From Ophiodon elongatus (Eukaryota > Chordata > Actinopteri > Perciformes > Hexagrammidae): DNA of 64,000 bases. Location of the stretch: assembly GCA_016806645.1 (NCBI GenBank), contig JACSYO010000912.1, forward strand, positions 2,042,001 to 2,106,000. The letters are read 5' to 3'. Positions 38,790 to 50,500 of this stretch are shown here, in pieces. The notes beneath the pieces were generated by a model, which was given only the letters and a program-made list of their open reading frames with translations, had not been told where the DNA came from and did not search any database. Every line of letters starts with the position of its first letter. Within the stretch, counting starts at the first letter, position 1. The translations under genes were made by a program, and so were the position numbers.

Positions 38790-41699
38790 CTACAAAATAT
38801 TGGGTTATTTGCAATTAGCCACCCTCTCCTCTGTTTTTCTGTGCTATTTTAGCACAAGTGTAGGATTTGAGCGGAGGAAGGGGCGACAAAGCGGCCCATA
38901 CAGAATTTATTGTTCACATTGTGGGAACATATACTGTGGCGTGATGTGATGCAAATCCCAAAGTTTTTTTTTTTCATGAAAAAGCAACAAACAAGCCTTT
39001 TGTTTGACTGATGCAACTACTGATGCACTATCAAAAAATGTCTTCAGTACAATAACTAACAGAAAAAAAGATTTTCCGAACAGACCCAATCCTCCACACT
39101 ACTATGATTAAACTCCTCTGTCTGTTTCCATGTATGCTGTTGTGACACCTGTACTGAGAGAAGTGAAATGTATACTTTCTCTGCGCGTTTAATGCAGGCT
39201 CTAATTAAAGGGGAGCTTCATTCCCAATCTGTGGTGACACAGCAGATGCCTTTAATTTCTTCTCAACCACGAGCTCTCAATTAGCCTCCAGGTCACCCTG
39301 TTTTATTGGGGCTTCTAGCAAGTCAGTGGCGGCACTCTCGTCCTGTATTGTGCTTTTAAAGCGTTTGGATCTTCCTGTGAAATGGTTAGGGCCCCAACAA
39401 AGGGGTCAGGGCAGGGTCAACATCAAAAAGGGGCTTCTTGTGGCTACTTTACAGCACCCTCTCTCTTTTGTCCCTGCTAAACACAAGAGTGGGCATTCAA
39501 GGGTCAACAGGTGTGGTCTCATGGGTTTGGCGTCTCATGGCTTTGGCGCCTCATGACACTTTCCAGATGAATGAAAAAAAGACATGCAACTTGTATTTTT
39601 GGTTGATTTGGTGATCACATTCTCAATAGTTGAATAGTCTGATCTTTACGTGTCATTGAGAGCAGACTGAGCAACGCATGAACAAAGATTCCTGCCTGTC
39701 AGCAAAAACTAAACTGTCTGTGGACTCCTTTTTTTTTCTTTTGCAGTGATATGTGCGGCCTAATTTAATTTGAGTGAAGATAACGTCTTATCCCGAATGT
39801 GAAATATCCTACTTTTAAGATTGTCCTGCACTTCAAAAATTACATTTTATAACCCCTCTATATCTCAATTTCTCTTTTCAAAGCTGACTTTAAAGAAGTT
39901 AGTGCACAGATAACAGTATGGCTCCATATTTCATTGCTTTAATTTGATCTTCGCTGATCAGCGCAGTGCCCCTTGAACGTCACGATGCGAGCGCTGCTGA
40001 CCCATTTTGTGATTCTGTGTTCCATCTCGCAGACAGCGAGCACTTCCCATTGCGAAGTGTTGGAGGCTTTTTGTGCATTTTGGGTGCTGGATTGTTTGGA
40101 TTTGTGGCAGCAATGTTTGTTTTACACAGCCCTCCAGTATAAACAGTGGCTATGAATTACCTCTTCATATTCTGTCGTACACATACATGCACACACAAAC
40201 CGAGACAGAGGAAGACACCCTACTGTCGGCAATCAAACGGCTTGGTGATAACACCTTGCAATGAAAAAATCTCTTAAAAGATTTACATTTAAAATAAGCT
40301 GGACTGAATCACCAGACAAGCTCACAGCATGCAGGAAGTGGTTGGCAGGATGTCAATGTAATCAGCTAGACTCCTGTGATTTACCAAGAAAACAAGAAAG
40401 GCTTGCTATTGTGCATATTTGTAAGAAAGCTGGAGTGTGTTAAAATTCCTCAGCAACATGTGTCAGAACTAAAATGTACAAGTTGGCTGCATGATGTCGT
40501 GAGAAAGCATTGAGCATCTAAATTGAAAATAATGAGGGTCTATGGGCAGTCCGTATTTGTACTCTATACCGTGTGGCCGAATGTCCAGATTTGGACAAAT
40601 GGACAAAGATGCGGACACAACTATAAATCTAAATGGGAACTGCTACACAGCATGCTTATTCCGCTATGTATAACTCAACATGAATTAATCACCACTTGAG
40701 GAACTCGGAGAAGTTGGATTTCATTAGTTCCCTTGTCCTGTACCATCATGAGAGTTTTGTGAATTTGAATCGTCTGACTTATATAATTATATTCTACTTT
40801 AAAGTTGATTTTCAACATCAAAGGGACAATATATCCTTTGAAGTACCATGGGATTGGATCACTGTCTAACCCACTCTTTAAGATTCTGTCACAATGACAT
40901 TAGGGAAGTCATGTGAATTAAAAGACTAGAGAACAGCTCTTGCCTTTGCTCTCTGTCCAATTTCAATCAAAATGTCATGCTGTGCCATTTTCCCTGAATG
41001 TGGAACTGGCAAGTGTGTTAGGTTGACATCTTTGTGGCTAAAAGCCTGTGACTAATATGCAAGTTTTTTGACAGTTACACTCTATAGGATTATCAAACCA
41101 GTGCTAAAACTTAAAGAAAATGTTTTAAATCATTGTGGACATTGTAAAATGATATTTAAACACACATTCTTTACTGTCACTCCCCTTACTCTGGTGCTTT
41201 TGTAATTCAAATGGAATATTACGTGCATGAGAATAACGCGACCAAACTCCCTTTCCTTTGTAACCCAATAAAGAAATGAGGAAGAAATAGCTCGCAGTAC
41301 AATAGGAGATACATACCAGAATAAACTGTCAAAGCATTGTTAACCCTATCATAATGGCTTCTCCTCAGCTACGTGAACACACCAAACTGCCGCCTGTCAC
41401 TTGACGCCAGAGGCAACAAAAGTATCGCTGTTGTTTGCTTTGTGTTTCTATTGAAACTTTGTGTAGTAACAGACGGACTGTAAGAATACGGCTATTGGCG
41501 CGGCAGATCACTTACTTCTGACGCTCCAAAGCCTTGGGGAGTTGGCTCGAGATTGCCTGTCTTTGATAAGGTCCTGGCATACGTGTAAATCCTTCCCGTG
41601 TCTCGAAAAGTTTATTAAACGTCACCGAACGTCTAAACGCGTGGGGCTGCGGACGACAAACAGTCGAGCAGACAAACGCTCTGATTTGTAGCCGTTTCT

Positions 41700-42089
41700 C
41701 TTCGTTTCCCTTTCTCCTATCTCGTTTTATTTTTGTTTTATTTCATCGGTTGCCGCGAAGATGAGCCGCTGTGTTTTTATGTATCTTCCGGGACCAGGCC
41801 AGCGGTTCGTTACTTTGAAGTCCACAGTTAAACCTTCAGCCCAGTTGGTTTAGAAACAGCCCCGAGGATTTATACCGCCTGCTGCATGACTTCTTGAAAC
41901 ACTACCTGGGGAAGAAAAAGTCGAGGGCGAAACGTTTCTCTCCTTCATTTGCAGCTGCATTAAAGCCGTCCAGTGCGATAGGACGTTACGGGGCAGAGGA
42001 CAACGCCGACGCGGTTATAGGCACAGCCTGTTGTTGGACTACTTTACTTTCACGTTTTCAGAAAGGGAGGCTACTCGGGTACATGGATG
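41700..42089 (+). other. axin2: axin2 noncoding exon 1 (5' UTR), 3' end defined, 5' end approximate
   Basis: Inferred. A perfect donor (ATG|gtaagt, intron starting 42090) lies in a CpG-rich stretch 1.5 kb before the acceptor tttgtgtttcag at 43638-43639. That gives a noncoding exon 1 as in mammalian AXIN2, joined to exon 2 at 43640. The start is not defined by the sequence; 41700 is a placeholder. The exon carries several upstream ATGs, at 41761 if transcribed, and at 41886, 42083 and 42087. Transcript data could move the start or show alternative first exons, which are known for mammalian AXIN2. Confidence 0.55.
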
Positions 42090-43206
42090 GTAAGTTGTAG
42101 GAAAGCTGTTCCACAGGCCCCCTCTCTTGGCCGCTTTGATGTGCTGCTGCTGAGCTTTGAAGTTGAGAAATGCGGGCTATGTTTCTTGTTTGTGGGCGAG
42201 AAATACGGTGAGATAGATAAGAAGCTTATGTGTGTGTGCGCGCGCGTGTGTGTGCGTATGAATGTGTAGCTCAGATAAAAAAAAAAAAAAGAAAAAGAAA
42301 CCGAATATTTGTCGGGTGGTGCGTCTTCTAGCTGGGAAAAAAAAAAGTGGGATGTATTCTTCAATCGGAGCCCGGAGCCCCCCCTCCACCTCCTCTTTTA
42401 CCTCCTCCAGATTCTGACACCCCCGATGATCTACATAGGGACTGAGCCTGCCTACTCTGAGGTCAGTTGTTGAATGGGACAGGGTACATCAAACTACAGC
42501 GCTTGTTTTGCAGCGAGATAGGACACATGTGGCACGACGAAGGCTTTAAATAGTCCTTCGTCGCCTTTTTTTTTTGTGCTGGATTACTGCTTTGGAGAGT
42601 TTGGGACTGTATTAGTATCTACTGTAAACGGAGTAATACTTCAACTTTTTATCGGGTTTTACTCTGGTTGGATTTGCTCTGCGATGGTAGGTTGTTTTAC
42701 GCACGCTTTCTCAGCCTTCAGCCTCTGGATTATAGACTCGCTTGTATTACGCGGTAGAGTTACACTGCCCGGTGAGACTGCGTGAGATATTGTGGCGGAT
42801 TTTCCGACAGCAAAGCACTCCGTTTATGTCGTATTAGCTGCGTATCGTTTAAGGGAACACGTCTCTTTACATTTGGCGCCGCGGCTCCGATTAAAACATA
42901 TCCCGCTTCTATGTGAGTTTTAATAGATCGAGTCTTTCTGCCGCGTTGGTAGCTCGGAACACGTTCCCGGTGCCATGGCTCTAATAGTGTCCTGTAATAG
43001 CCGATCTCGGGCAGATTGAAGGCGATTGATCGCTCACATTTTTACGCATGAGCGACACGACTTTTCCCGCGGGGCTTTTTACCCCTCGTACATTACACTA
43101 CGTTTAAGGTCATTGTGGTGCACATCAGATGCATTTCCACTCGTCTGTACATTTCTGGGATGGCGAGGACAAGTGTGGACTCCGAGTGGAAACGAGTATG
43201 TGTATG

Positions 43207-43209
43207 TGC

Positions 43210-43254
<45 letters not shown>

Positions 43255-43260
43255 CGCGTG
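43207..43260 (+). repeat. (GT)n-(CG)n alternating tract in axin2 intron 1
   Basis: GCGC, then about 18 GT units, then seven CG units: 54 bp of strict purine-pyrimidine alternation. Confidence 0.95.
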
Positions 43261-43639
43261 AGGCAGACAGGGGTAGGGTACGGTCGTCCGAAACAGATTG
43301 GGAATTAATTGGAGTTGAAGCCTGTGACATGGACTCGTTAGGAAAACACGTGTAAGCCACAGTTGTGAGAATGCGGTTTTTGGTGAAGAATGAGACTGTG
43401 TGAGATGATTACTCTTGTAAAAAAAAATGTATTTTTTGATGTGACAGATCAATGCACGTTGAGAATGTAGGTTGATCTCTCATTTAGATTATAAATAGAT
43501 AAATGAAACGAAAAGAGCCTTTCATATTTCCTTTCTCTGTGAACCCGGCGAGGGGTTTTGAAAGGGACTGTTTACTTGATGTCTTTCTTTGAAGTTCAGC
43601 AGGATCTGGCTTTGATTAGATCAATACTTTGTGTTTCAG

Positions 43640-43750
43640 AGTGAAGAGGAGCTGAGACGCTCCCCCGCTGCTTTTAGAGAGTGAGGAGGATTAGGCTGGA
43701 GCTCAGTGGAGGCACGACGGCACTCTCACACGGCAACCGGAGCTGGAGCC
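43640..43750 (+). other. axin2: axin2 exon 2, 5' UTR portion
   Basis: The segment between the predicted acceptor and the start codon. It contains no ATG of its own, but holds the stop codons (43642-43644 and 43682-43684) that would close two short upstream ORFs begun at the end of exon 1. The second stop is in the same frame as the axin2 ORF and so fixes the N terminus at the ATG at 43751. Confidence 0.6.
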
Positions 43751-44586
43751 ATGAGCAGGGCGCTTACGGAGCACATCAGCAGTAGCTTCCGAGAAGATGC
43801 TCCTCGTCCTCCGGTACCGGGGGAGGAGGGAGAGGCGTCATGCTACAACCCCAGCAGATCTGCCAAAATGAGAGCCCAGAGCAAGGTTAAAGATAGCCCC
43901 GCCGCCGCCGCCGCGCCTCCCGGCTCCACACCGCGGAGGAACGAGGATGGACTCGGGGAGCCAGAGGGCAGCGCGTCCCCGGACTCGCCCCTAGTCCGGT
44001 GGACAAAGTCTCTGCATTTTCTCCTGGGCGACCAAGACGGCGCTCACCTTTTCAGGACCTTTTTGGAGCGGGAGAATTGCGTGGACACTTTGGACTTTTG
44101 GTTCGCCTGCAACGGCTTCCGGCAAATGGACTTAAAGGATACCAAAACGTTGCGAGTTGCCAAAGTTATTTTCAAGCGGTACATCGAGAACAACAGCATT
44201 GTCGCCAAGCAGATGAAACCCGCCACCAAGACCTTCATAAGGGATAGTATTAAGAAACAACAAATAGACTCTGCCATGTTTGACCAGGCGCAGACGGAAA
44301 TTCAGTCCAACATGGAAGAGAATGCATACCAGATGTTTTTGACCTCTGACATATACCTCGAATACGTGCGCACGGGCTGCGAAAACGCGGCGTACATGAA
44401 CCACGGCAGTCTCGGCAGCCTCAAGCTGATGTGCGGATACCTTCCTCCTCTCATAGAGGAAGAGGAGTGGAGTTGTAATGACCTGAAGGCAAAAACGTTA
44501 GGGTCTGTGGTTGGACTGTCTGCGAAAACCCTGAGGGCTACTGCTACCATCCGGACAGCAGCTGAAGTGCTGGAGAATAGTTGCAG
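43751..44586 (+). CDS. axin2: axin2 coding exon 2 (first coding exon): N terminus and RGS domain
   Basis: Encodes residues 1-278 and two bases of Arg279. It carries the tankyrase-binding segment (RPPVPGEEGE), a fish-like variable linker with a five-Ala run (51-55), the second conserved patch RRNEDGLGEPEGSASP (62-77) and the whole RGS domain, which in Axins binds APC SAMP repeats instead of a G-alpha subunit. Conserved RGS blocks include FLERENCVDTLDFWFACNGF and AYQMFLTSDIYLEYVR. The exon ends TTGCAG|gtaaga, phase 2. The full exon probably begins at 43640, leaving 111 nt of 5' UTR in it. Confidence 0.96.
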
Positions 44587-47500
44587 GTAAGAGGAGTGCT
44601 CACCGACAGCATGCATGCCTGTGTTATTACATTTTAGTGTGTGTGTGTGTGTGTGTGTGTGTTTTTTTAGTAGCCTCTTGCTTACACTCATTGTGATTCC
44701 TTCATTAGTTAAACTACAGTGGATATGTGGCAGTTAGCAGTTTTCACAAATGCGTAAGAGAGAGATAAAGGCACTTGATCAAAGAGTCTCAGAGGAACAT
44801 GCCTGTATATTTGTGCCCTCCTGCCTTGCAGTTAGTCAAGGGGTTGGAGGGGTGGAGGGGTGGAGGGGTGGGGTGGGCAAAAAACATCAATGGATCTGAG
44901 CCTTCCTTTTAAGTAAATGGTGTCTTGCAGGCAGCCCTCTGCTGGCTTGCCCAAGTTTCCTGTGCTTTGAAACCCTTCCTCCGGTTCAGGCACAAATTCA
45001 GACATCAAGCCTCATGTCTGTTCAAGCTACATGAAACAGTATGATGCTATTGTAAAGTTATGCTGGTTTTTTTTTTCTACTCCAAAGCCATATAGTTATT
45101 GTATGCTATCACAAAATCTGTTTGACCCAAATAAATGCCAATACAGAGTGAAGAGAATTTAAGCAGGCAGTCTTTTGCCAAGCGGAGATATTGTTCTCTT
45201 GGTCAGAGATGAAAGCAGAACTGTTTCTTGAGCGCTCGTCCCACACATTGTCCAACAGCTGAAACCTTGTCAAGCCAGGAACATTTTCAAAAACGGGATT
45301 TTATGCATGAGCTTGCATCAAAGGGCACTTAAAAAGTTTTTCACTCAATTACTTTGTCCGCACATCTGGACGCAGTTGTTACTTAGGAGTTGAACGATGT
45401 CTTGTTACTTTGGTTTGGGAGAAAAGTGCAATTCATAGATAATCCATACTTTCCTTCTCAAGTTCACTCAACATTTTAGTGGGACTGGAAATTAAAAATG
45501 TTTCCCCCATGATTTTAATAACGGAGTAAAACAAACAAATTGACTAAGTCTAATAACTCAACCTAAACACTCCCTTGAGGATTGTATCCTTCATGTGAGC
45601 AGATGTCAGATAACATCATAGCACAGTTACTCATTTTCTTGAAAGGGCCCATGTTGAGTTAGGAACCAATAAGCACAAGGTTTGTTGACATATGAGCATC
45701 TCCTGGTTTCCTGGTGTGATCCCCCGCATTCTTGTTTTTTACTAAAAGAAAATTGGGAGGGAGAGAGCCCCCTCTTTCTCCTATCCGTCACCCGCGCTCT
45801 CCCCCTTTCCCCCTGCCCCTCACCATCTCTTTAGGTCAACCAATTTCCATCTCAAACATGTGGAACTAATTTTGCCACTGCACAGATTCCTTTTTTCCTC
45901 TCTTTTTTGAGAAACCTCCAAAGCCCAACTCCAAAGTGATAGAAAAACACAACAACAAAACATCCTCAGCTCAGTTCCGCAGCTTCAACCACCAATCCCC
46001 ACTTTGCCATAGATTGTGTGTGCGTGTGTCTCTGTGTTTTTCTTCCTCCTTTTTTTTTCTTCAATCCAGCACTTTTATCTCTGCTTTTTGAAGAAGAAAA
46101 AAAAATAAAATCTGTCTGACAGAGACTAAGCATGCTTTGGAGAGAGACAGGGAGAGACAAGAGGAGGGGAAGGGGGAAAGACAGGAAGGGGGGGATCATG
46201 AAAGAAAGAAAAGAGATGGAGAAAGAGAGCGGGGGGTACAGAGAGCCCAGCTGTGCTAAATACCTGACTCTTTGCGCGGACCTTCCAAAGGTCAGGTTTG
46301 TGCTTGGGGCCTACGGCTTTAGTCATGCTGGGGTTCTCCTCTCAGCACTCCCGGCAGAAGGCATTCTCATAAAGAAAGGGGCCCTCCTTCCCCCTTTCCC
46401 TCTCTCCCTCCCTCTCTAAAGCTCAAGTTCCCCCTTCCTCTTCTTCCCTCCCTCTTCCTTGTCCACCCCCTTCACTACTGAAACAGGAATGCAACACAGC
46501 AGGAGAGAGTAGAAAGACAGAGAGAGAGAGAGAGCGACTTTAGAAAGGAAAGCGGGGTAAAGGAGGGGCCCCAGACTGGATGATAGAGAGAGAGAGAGAG
46601 AGAGGGAGAGGGAGAGATAGAAGTGGGAGAGTTTGGAGGAGAAAACACTCCAAGGAAAGAGAGAGTGGAGTTTTGAGAATGGGAAAAGTGCAGGAGTATG
46701 GGCCTGGCCCAAACAAAAGGGTGTGGAGATAGCACAAGAGAGAAGAAGGGAAATGCTGTTGTTCATTCATACACAGGCAGGCTGCTCACTTCAGCTACTC
46801 CAACCTCCACGCCTCAACCCCCCCAAACACACAACCCCTGTATGTGAGGGAGGAGGGACATGAAAGAGAGTCGAAATAAAAAGAGAACTCTTTAATATTG
46901 TTGTCACATTCCTCTGGCCCCAAAAGTCTCCCGAAAGTGTCTTTAATTACAGAAATCTAAAGAAAATGTCAACAAAACAGCTCCAAGCTGTCACATTGGT
47001 CTTTTAAGTTTGATAAAATGAATAACAGAAACAGGAAACACAAAGCAAGTAAACTTTATCCAGCTGTCAACTCTCTCCACTGTCTTCATTTCCCACCACA
47101 GCCTAAAGGGACATCACATTAAAACATGGCAACTTTATTCCTGTTCTTTTTTTTTTTTTGCAGGTCCCACCGTCGAGGAGACCCTGCCAGCCCCTACTTT
47201 GTCAACTCCGGCTACATTTTTGCCCCTGCCACCAGTGCCAACGACAGCGAGATCTCCAGTGATGCTACGACAGACGATTCCATGTCCATGACGGACAGTA
47301 GTGTGTAAGTGTTTTTTGTTGTTATTGAAATCCAAAAAATGTATTGCTCAGTTTCATTTCAAGCCAGATTATGTAGCAACTTTAAAGGGCTTATTTCCAT
47401 TCAGTTGACCCTGGCCAAAGCTCTGGATTTTATTGTTTCAATAGTATCCGAACGTGCCTGGACCAAGGTTCAGTCAACACCTTTCCAGGAAAAAGTCTAG

Positions 47501-50500
47501 GGGTGTGAAGAAAAATATTTGGCCTTGTAGTCCAACAGAGTCAGCATTTCCTGAGGCCAGGGGACTGCACTGTTGCGAAATAATGTTCCGTAATGTATTT
47601 TAATTATCCTCTATGATTGACTCCAGGTAATTCTATTAATGTGTAGTTGTTACTGTGGCCTCCAGGGAGACAACTCTGGGAAAGTCATTATGTCTGAGGA
47701 CCTTTTGAAGTTTATTCTGATGCGTTGCAGGCTGGAGAGAAGGGTGAAAAAAAAGAGAACGTCTTGATGTGGGTGGGGGCGTTGCCTCATTTTCCTCAAA
47801 GTTGAAATGTATCTATCCCACCCACCCTTCTGCCACAACAGACTTGTTTTTTTCATATTATCTAATCGCTTTTTCCCTTTGAAGAGCTGGAGGAGAGGGG
47901 GAGGGAAATGGCCATTCGGGCCTCAAGACAAACTCATTGAAAAATGTTGGCACCAAATGAAAGGAGGCTTACTCACATGGTGGGTCGGTTTCCTGCCACT
48001 GGCCTCTGCGGCGTGCTGAGATCATGTGTCTGTGAGGCTTTCACAGGGGTTACTCATTTCTAGACCTTGGGACAAGGCATGAGGAACTCCCCCTGGCCAG
48101 ACTAGGGCACCCCCAAAAAAAATCACCTCACCCACCCAACCCTCCACAGCCTCTTTCCTCCACCCGCCGGAGCCAATAGCAGGAGTGGTTGGGCTCGAAG
48201 TGCAAGGGAGTGAGAAAATAAAGTGCATGGAGTATAAAAGGCTTAACTGAATCGCTTTCAGCCTATTGTTAGGTGAGGGGAGCTTAGGGGGATAAGAGGG
48301 TGGCTGGCTGCTTTGAAAATGACTTGCACAACTGAATAGGAGATCCCCATAAAGTAAGGGCCCATGAAACCATGAAAGAGCCCACGGCTGTTTTCCCTTT
48401 CCCAACCTGGACAAAGCACCCAGCCGTCACATGGTTCGCCAGGGTGGAGACAGTTTGGATTGATAAAAACATAGTTAGCGATCGGGAAGTTGCGAGCTTT
48501 GTGATGTTTTGCCGCGAGGTTTGGGGTTCTTGTTAGCGCTCAAGTTCCTCTGGGCTGTTGAGTTTTACTTTTGAAGAGTTTCCTGTGTTTCTTCCTGCAC
48601 CTTGAGGGATGATGGCTTGTAATCTCGAGGGGACAGTTTGTGAAGCATTGATTTTGGTAGTAGGCCCCACCTCCAAGAAGCTTGCTGCAACACGGGTGAT
48701 ATCAGCAGCTTGGATCCAGTGTCTGATTCTTCCCGACAATGTCACTCTGAAATGTGACTTGCAGAACTTGTTTAGGGGAATACGGAAGAAAAATAGAGCC
48801 ACTGTTGAACAGCGTCATGGCTCAAATTCATATTCCTTTAATAGTTCCCACCAAGGTCTTTGGCACAGCGATCTCTCCTGCCCTTGTCCCCAGCTCTCGT
48901 GTCCCCGCGCCCCTAACTGATTTTAATAAAAAATGCAGCTTCTTCCTCTCTCATTCGAGTGAACAATTTGATTAGTGTGTCCTTTTACAGTGGTTAAAAG
49001 GCACAGTGCAAATTTGAATCTCATTTCCCAGATAAAGAACAAGAAGAGGAGGATTTGGGAAGGGGGGGGGGGGTGGAAGAAGGGGTGGGGGGGGGGATTT
49101 TTTTTCTCTTTTTGCTTATATCTTATTTATGGATTTACTTGGACGCTGGGGAATGCTGCTGCACCAACTTCAAACATTACCTTATCTTACAAACCAGCCT
49201 TTTGATGTTGCTGAGATCAGAGGCTCACAGCACAGTGCTTGCCAAACGAAGATGGCAGTGGGTGCATATGTGCATGAGTGTGAGATTTCAAAGAGGCAGC
49301 AGAAAAAGTAGCGTTTGGGCTAGGTCAGACACTTCTGAGCAGCCAAAACGGCCAAGATAATTGGCCCAGCTTAAGTGGCAGCTGACTGGAAAAGCTAGCA
49401 GACACAGAATGAAAAATGGAGAATAAATGCTAAATTGTCCGGAGACTATTTGAATTCCGAGCTAAATCTCTGTTTTTGTATTAATGTATCAGAGCTACAA
49501 AGCCGGGAGAACTTAAGCAGCCTGTTGTAGTTTCCGATTCTAATCGGCTACTGAGTTCAGCGCTAATTTGTCTGCTTTTTAAACAACCACTGTCAGAGTT
49601 GACATGGGCCGATGTAATCTTATCGGTGAGGCTCTTCTTTTGAAGCCCATAGTGGGATGTTTAGCATATCTCTACCATTGTTCTGGTGTGTTTTGTTATG
49701 TGTGTTTTTGTTGCCTTGGCTTCAAGGGCTCTATGGCCTTTTGATTTAGATGTAATGTGCCTAGTGGGTGGTTATTGAGTGGCGTTGTGTCGGTCACTTC
49801 AATGATGAACTGTCTCCTAAGGGCTCTTTCTCCACAAAGATTGGCTAATGGTGCTAATGCACCAACAGTTGGTGCGGAGGTATTGTGGCCTGCGTGATGA
49901 GTTGCAGTAAATGCTGAAAAATAAATACCACAAGATAAATTGTAAATGGGAGTCATTTGAGTGGTCGTGTTTTCTTCCTTTTTTAACATGTAATATCTTT
50001 TGTTTTTTTAACAGAGATGGAATCCCTCCATATAAGCTGGGCACTAAGAAGCAACTCCAGCGAGACATCCATCGCAGTCTCAAGATCAATGGCCAAATAA
50101 CGCTACCCCACTTTCCTGTAAGTCCTACTTCCTTAAGTTCTACTTCCTGTCTCAGTGTTTCCTTTTTTTGTAATCTGCTAAGCTCAAACTTTTACACGCT
50201 GACAGACAACTGGGTCCTGATTCCCTGGAGGAGTTGTGCTTTATTTTATTTTTTTCAGAGCTCATGTTGTGACAGAATACTATATTTCATTCCCCGGCTC
50301 ATTTTCATATAAAAGCCAGGGTAAATGAAAGGCAAGATTTGCATACCACTTCACTTCTTCTGCTGCTGTTTCAACCCCCCCCCCACCCCGCCCCCCGCCC
50401 CCCCTCTTCCCGGAAGCTTCTGTAGGGCTGTAAATATAAACTTGTGTTGTCATCTTTGTATGCCGTCTCATTTACTGTAGTATGTCACAGAGCGTCATAG

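Larger units (their letters stand above)
40817..43616 (+). promoter_or_regulatory. axin2 promoter/intron 1 region with eight TCF/LEF-type motifs
   Basis: Exact matches to CTTTGAA or CTTTGAT (either strand) lie at 40817-40823 (minus strand), 40836-40842, 41561-41567, 41813-41819, 42134-42140, 42155-42161, 43587-43593 and 43610-43616. The last six all point the same way. Under equal base frequencies about 0.7 would be expected in 2.8 kb on both strands. About 41.46-43.3 kb is also clearly richer in CpG than the flanks. Mammalian AXIN2 is a direct Wnt target with TCF sites in its promoter and intron 1, so a conserved feedback promoter is inferred. The transcription start and occupancy of the sites are not shown by the sequence. 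Confidence 0.6.
44587..47163 (+). other. axin2 intron 2
   Basis: 2,577 nt with a strong donor (gtaaga). It holds a short (GT)n at 44637-44662, a G-run array at 44840-44877 and a purine-rich, GA-repeat zone at about 46130-46720 whose complement is pyrimidine-rich. No alternative exon is convincing. Confidence 0.85.

Noticed and set aside
42576..42785. 69-residue open frame in axin2 intron 1
   Set aside because: Not conserved to my knowledge, no splice support, and it sits in CpG-rich intronic DNA where open frames are common.
43706..43750. Upstream in-frame extension of axin2 (GTG start)
   Set aside because: Vertebrate nuclear genes start at ATG; the ATG at 43751 has a good context and gives the expected Axin2 N terminus. 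The extension is 5' UTR.
44044..44691. Minus-strand open frames opposite axin2 exon 2
   Set aside because: Antisense shadows of a conserved coding exon; no independent homology.
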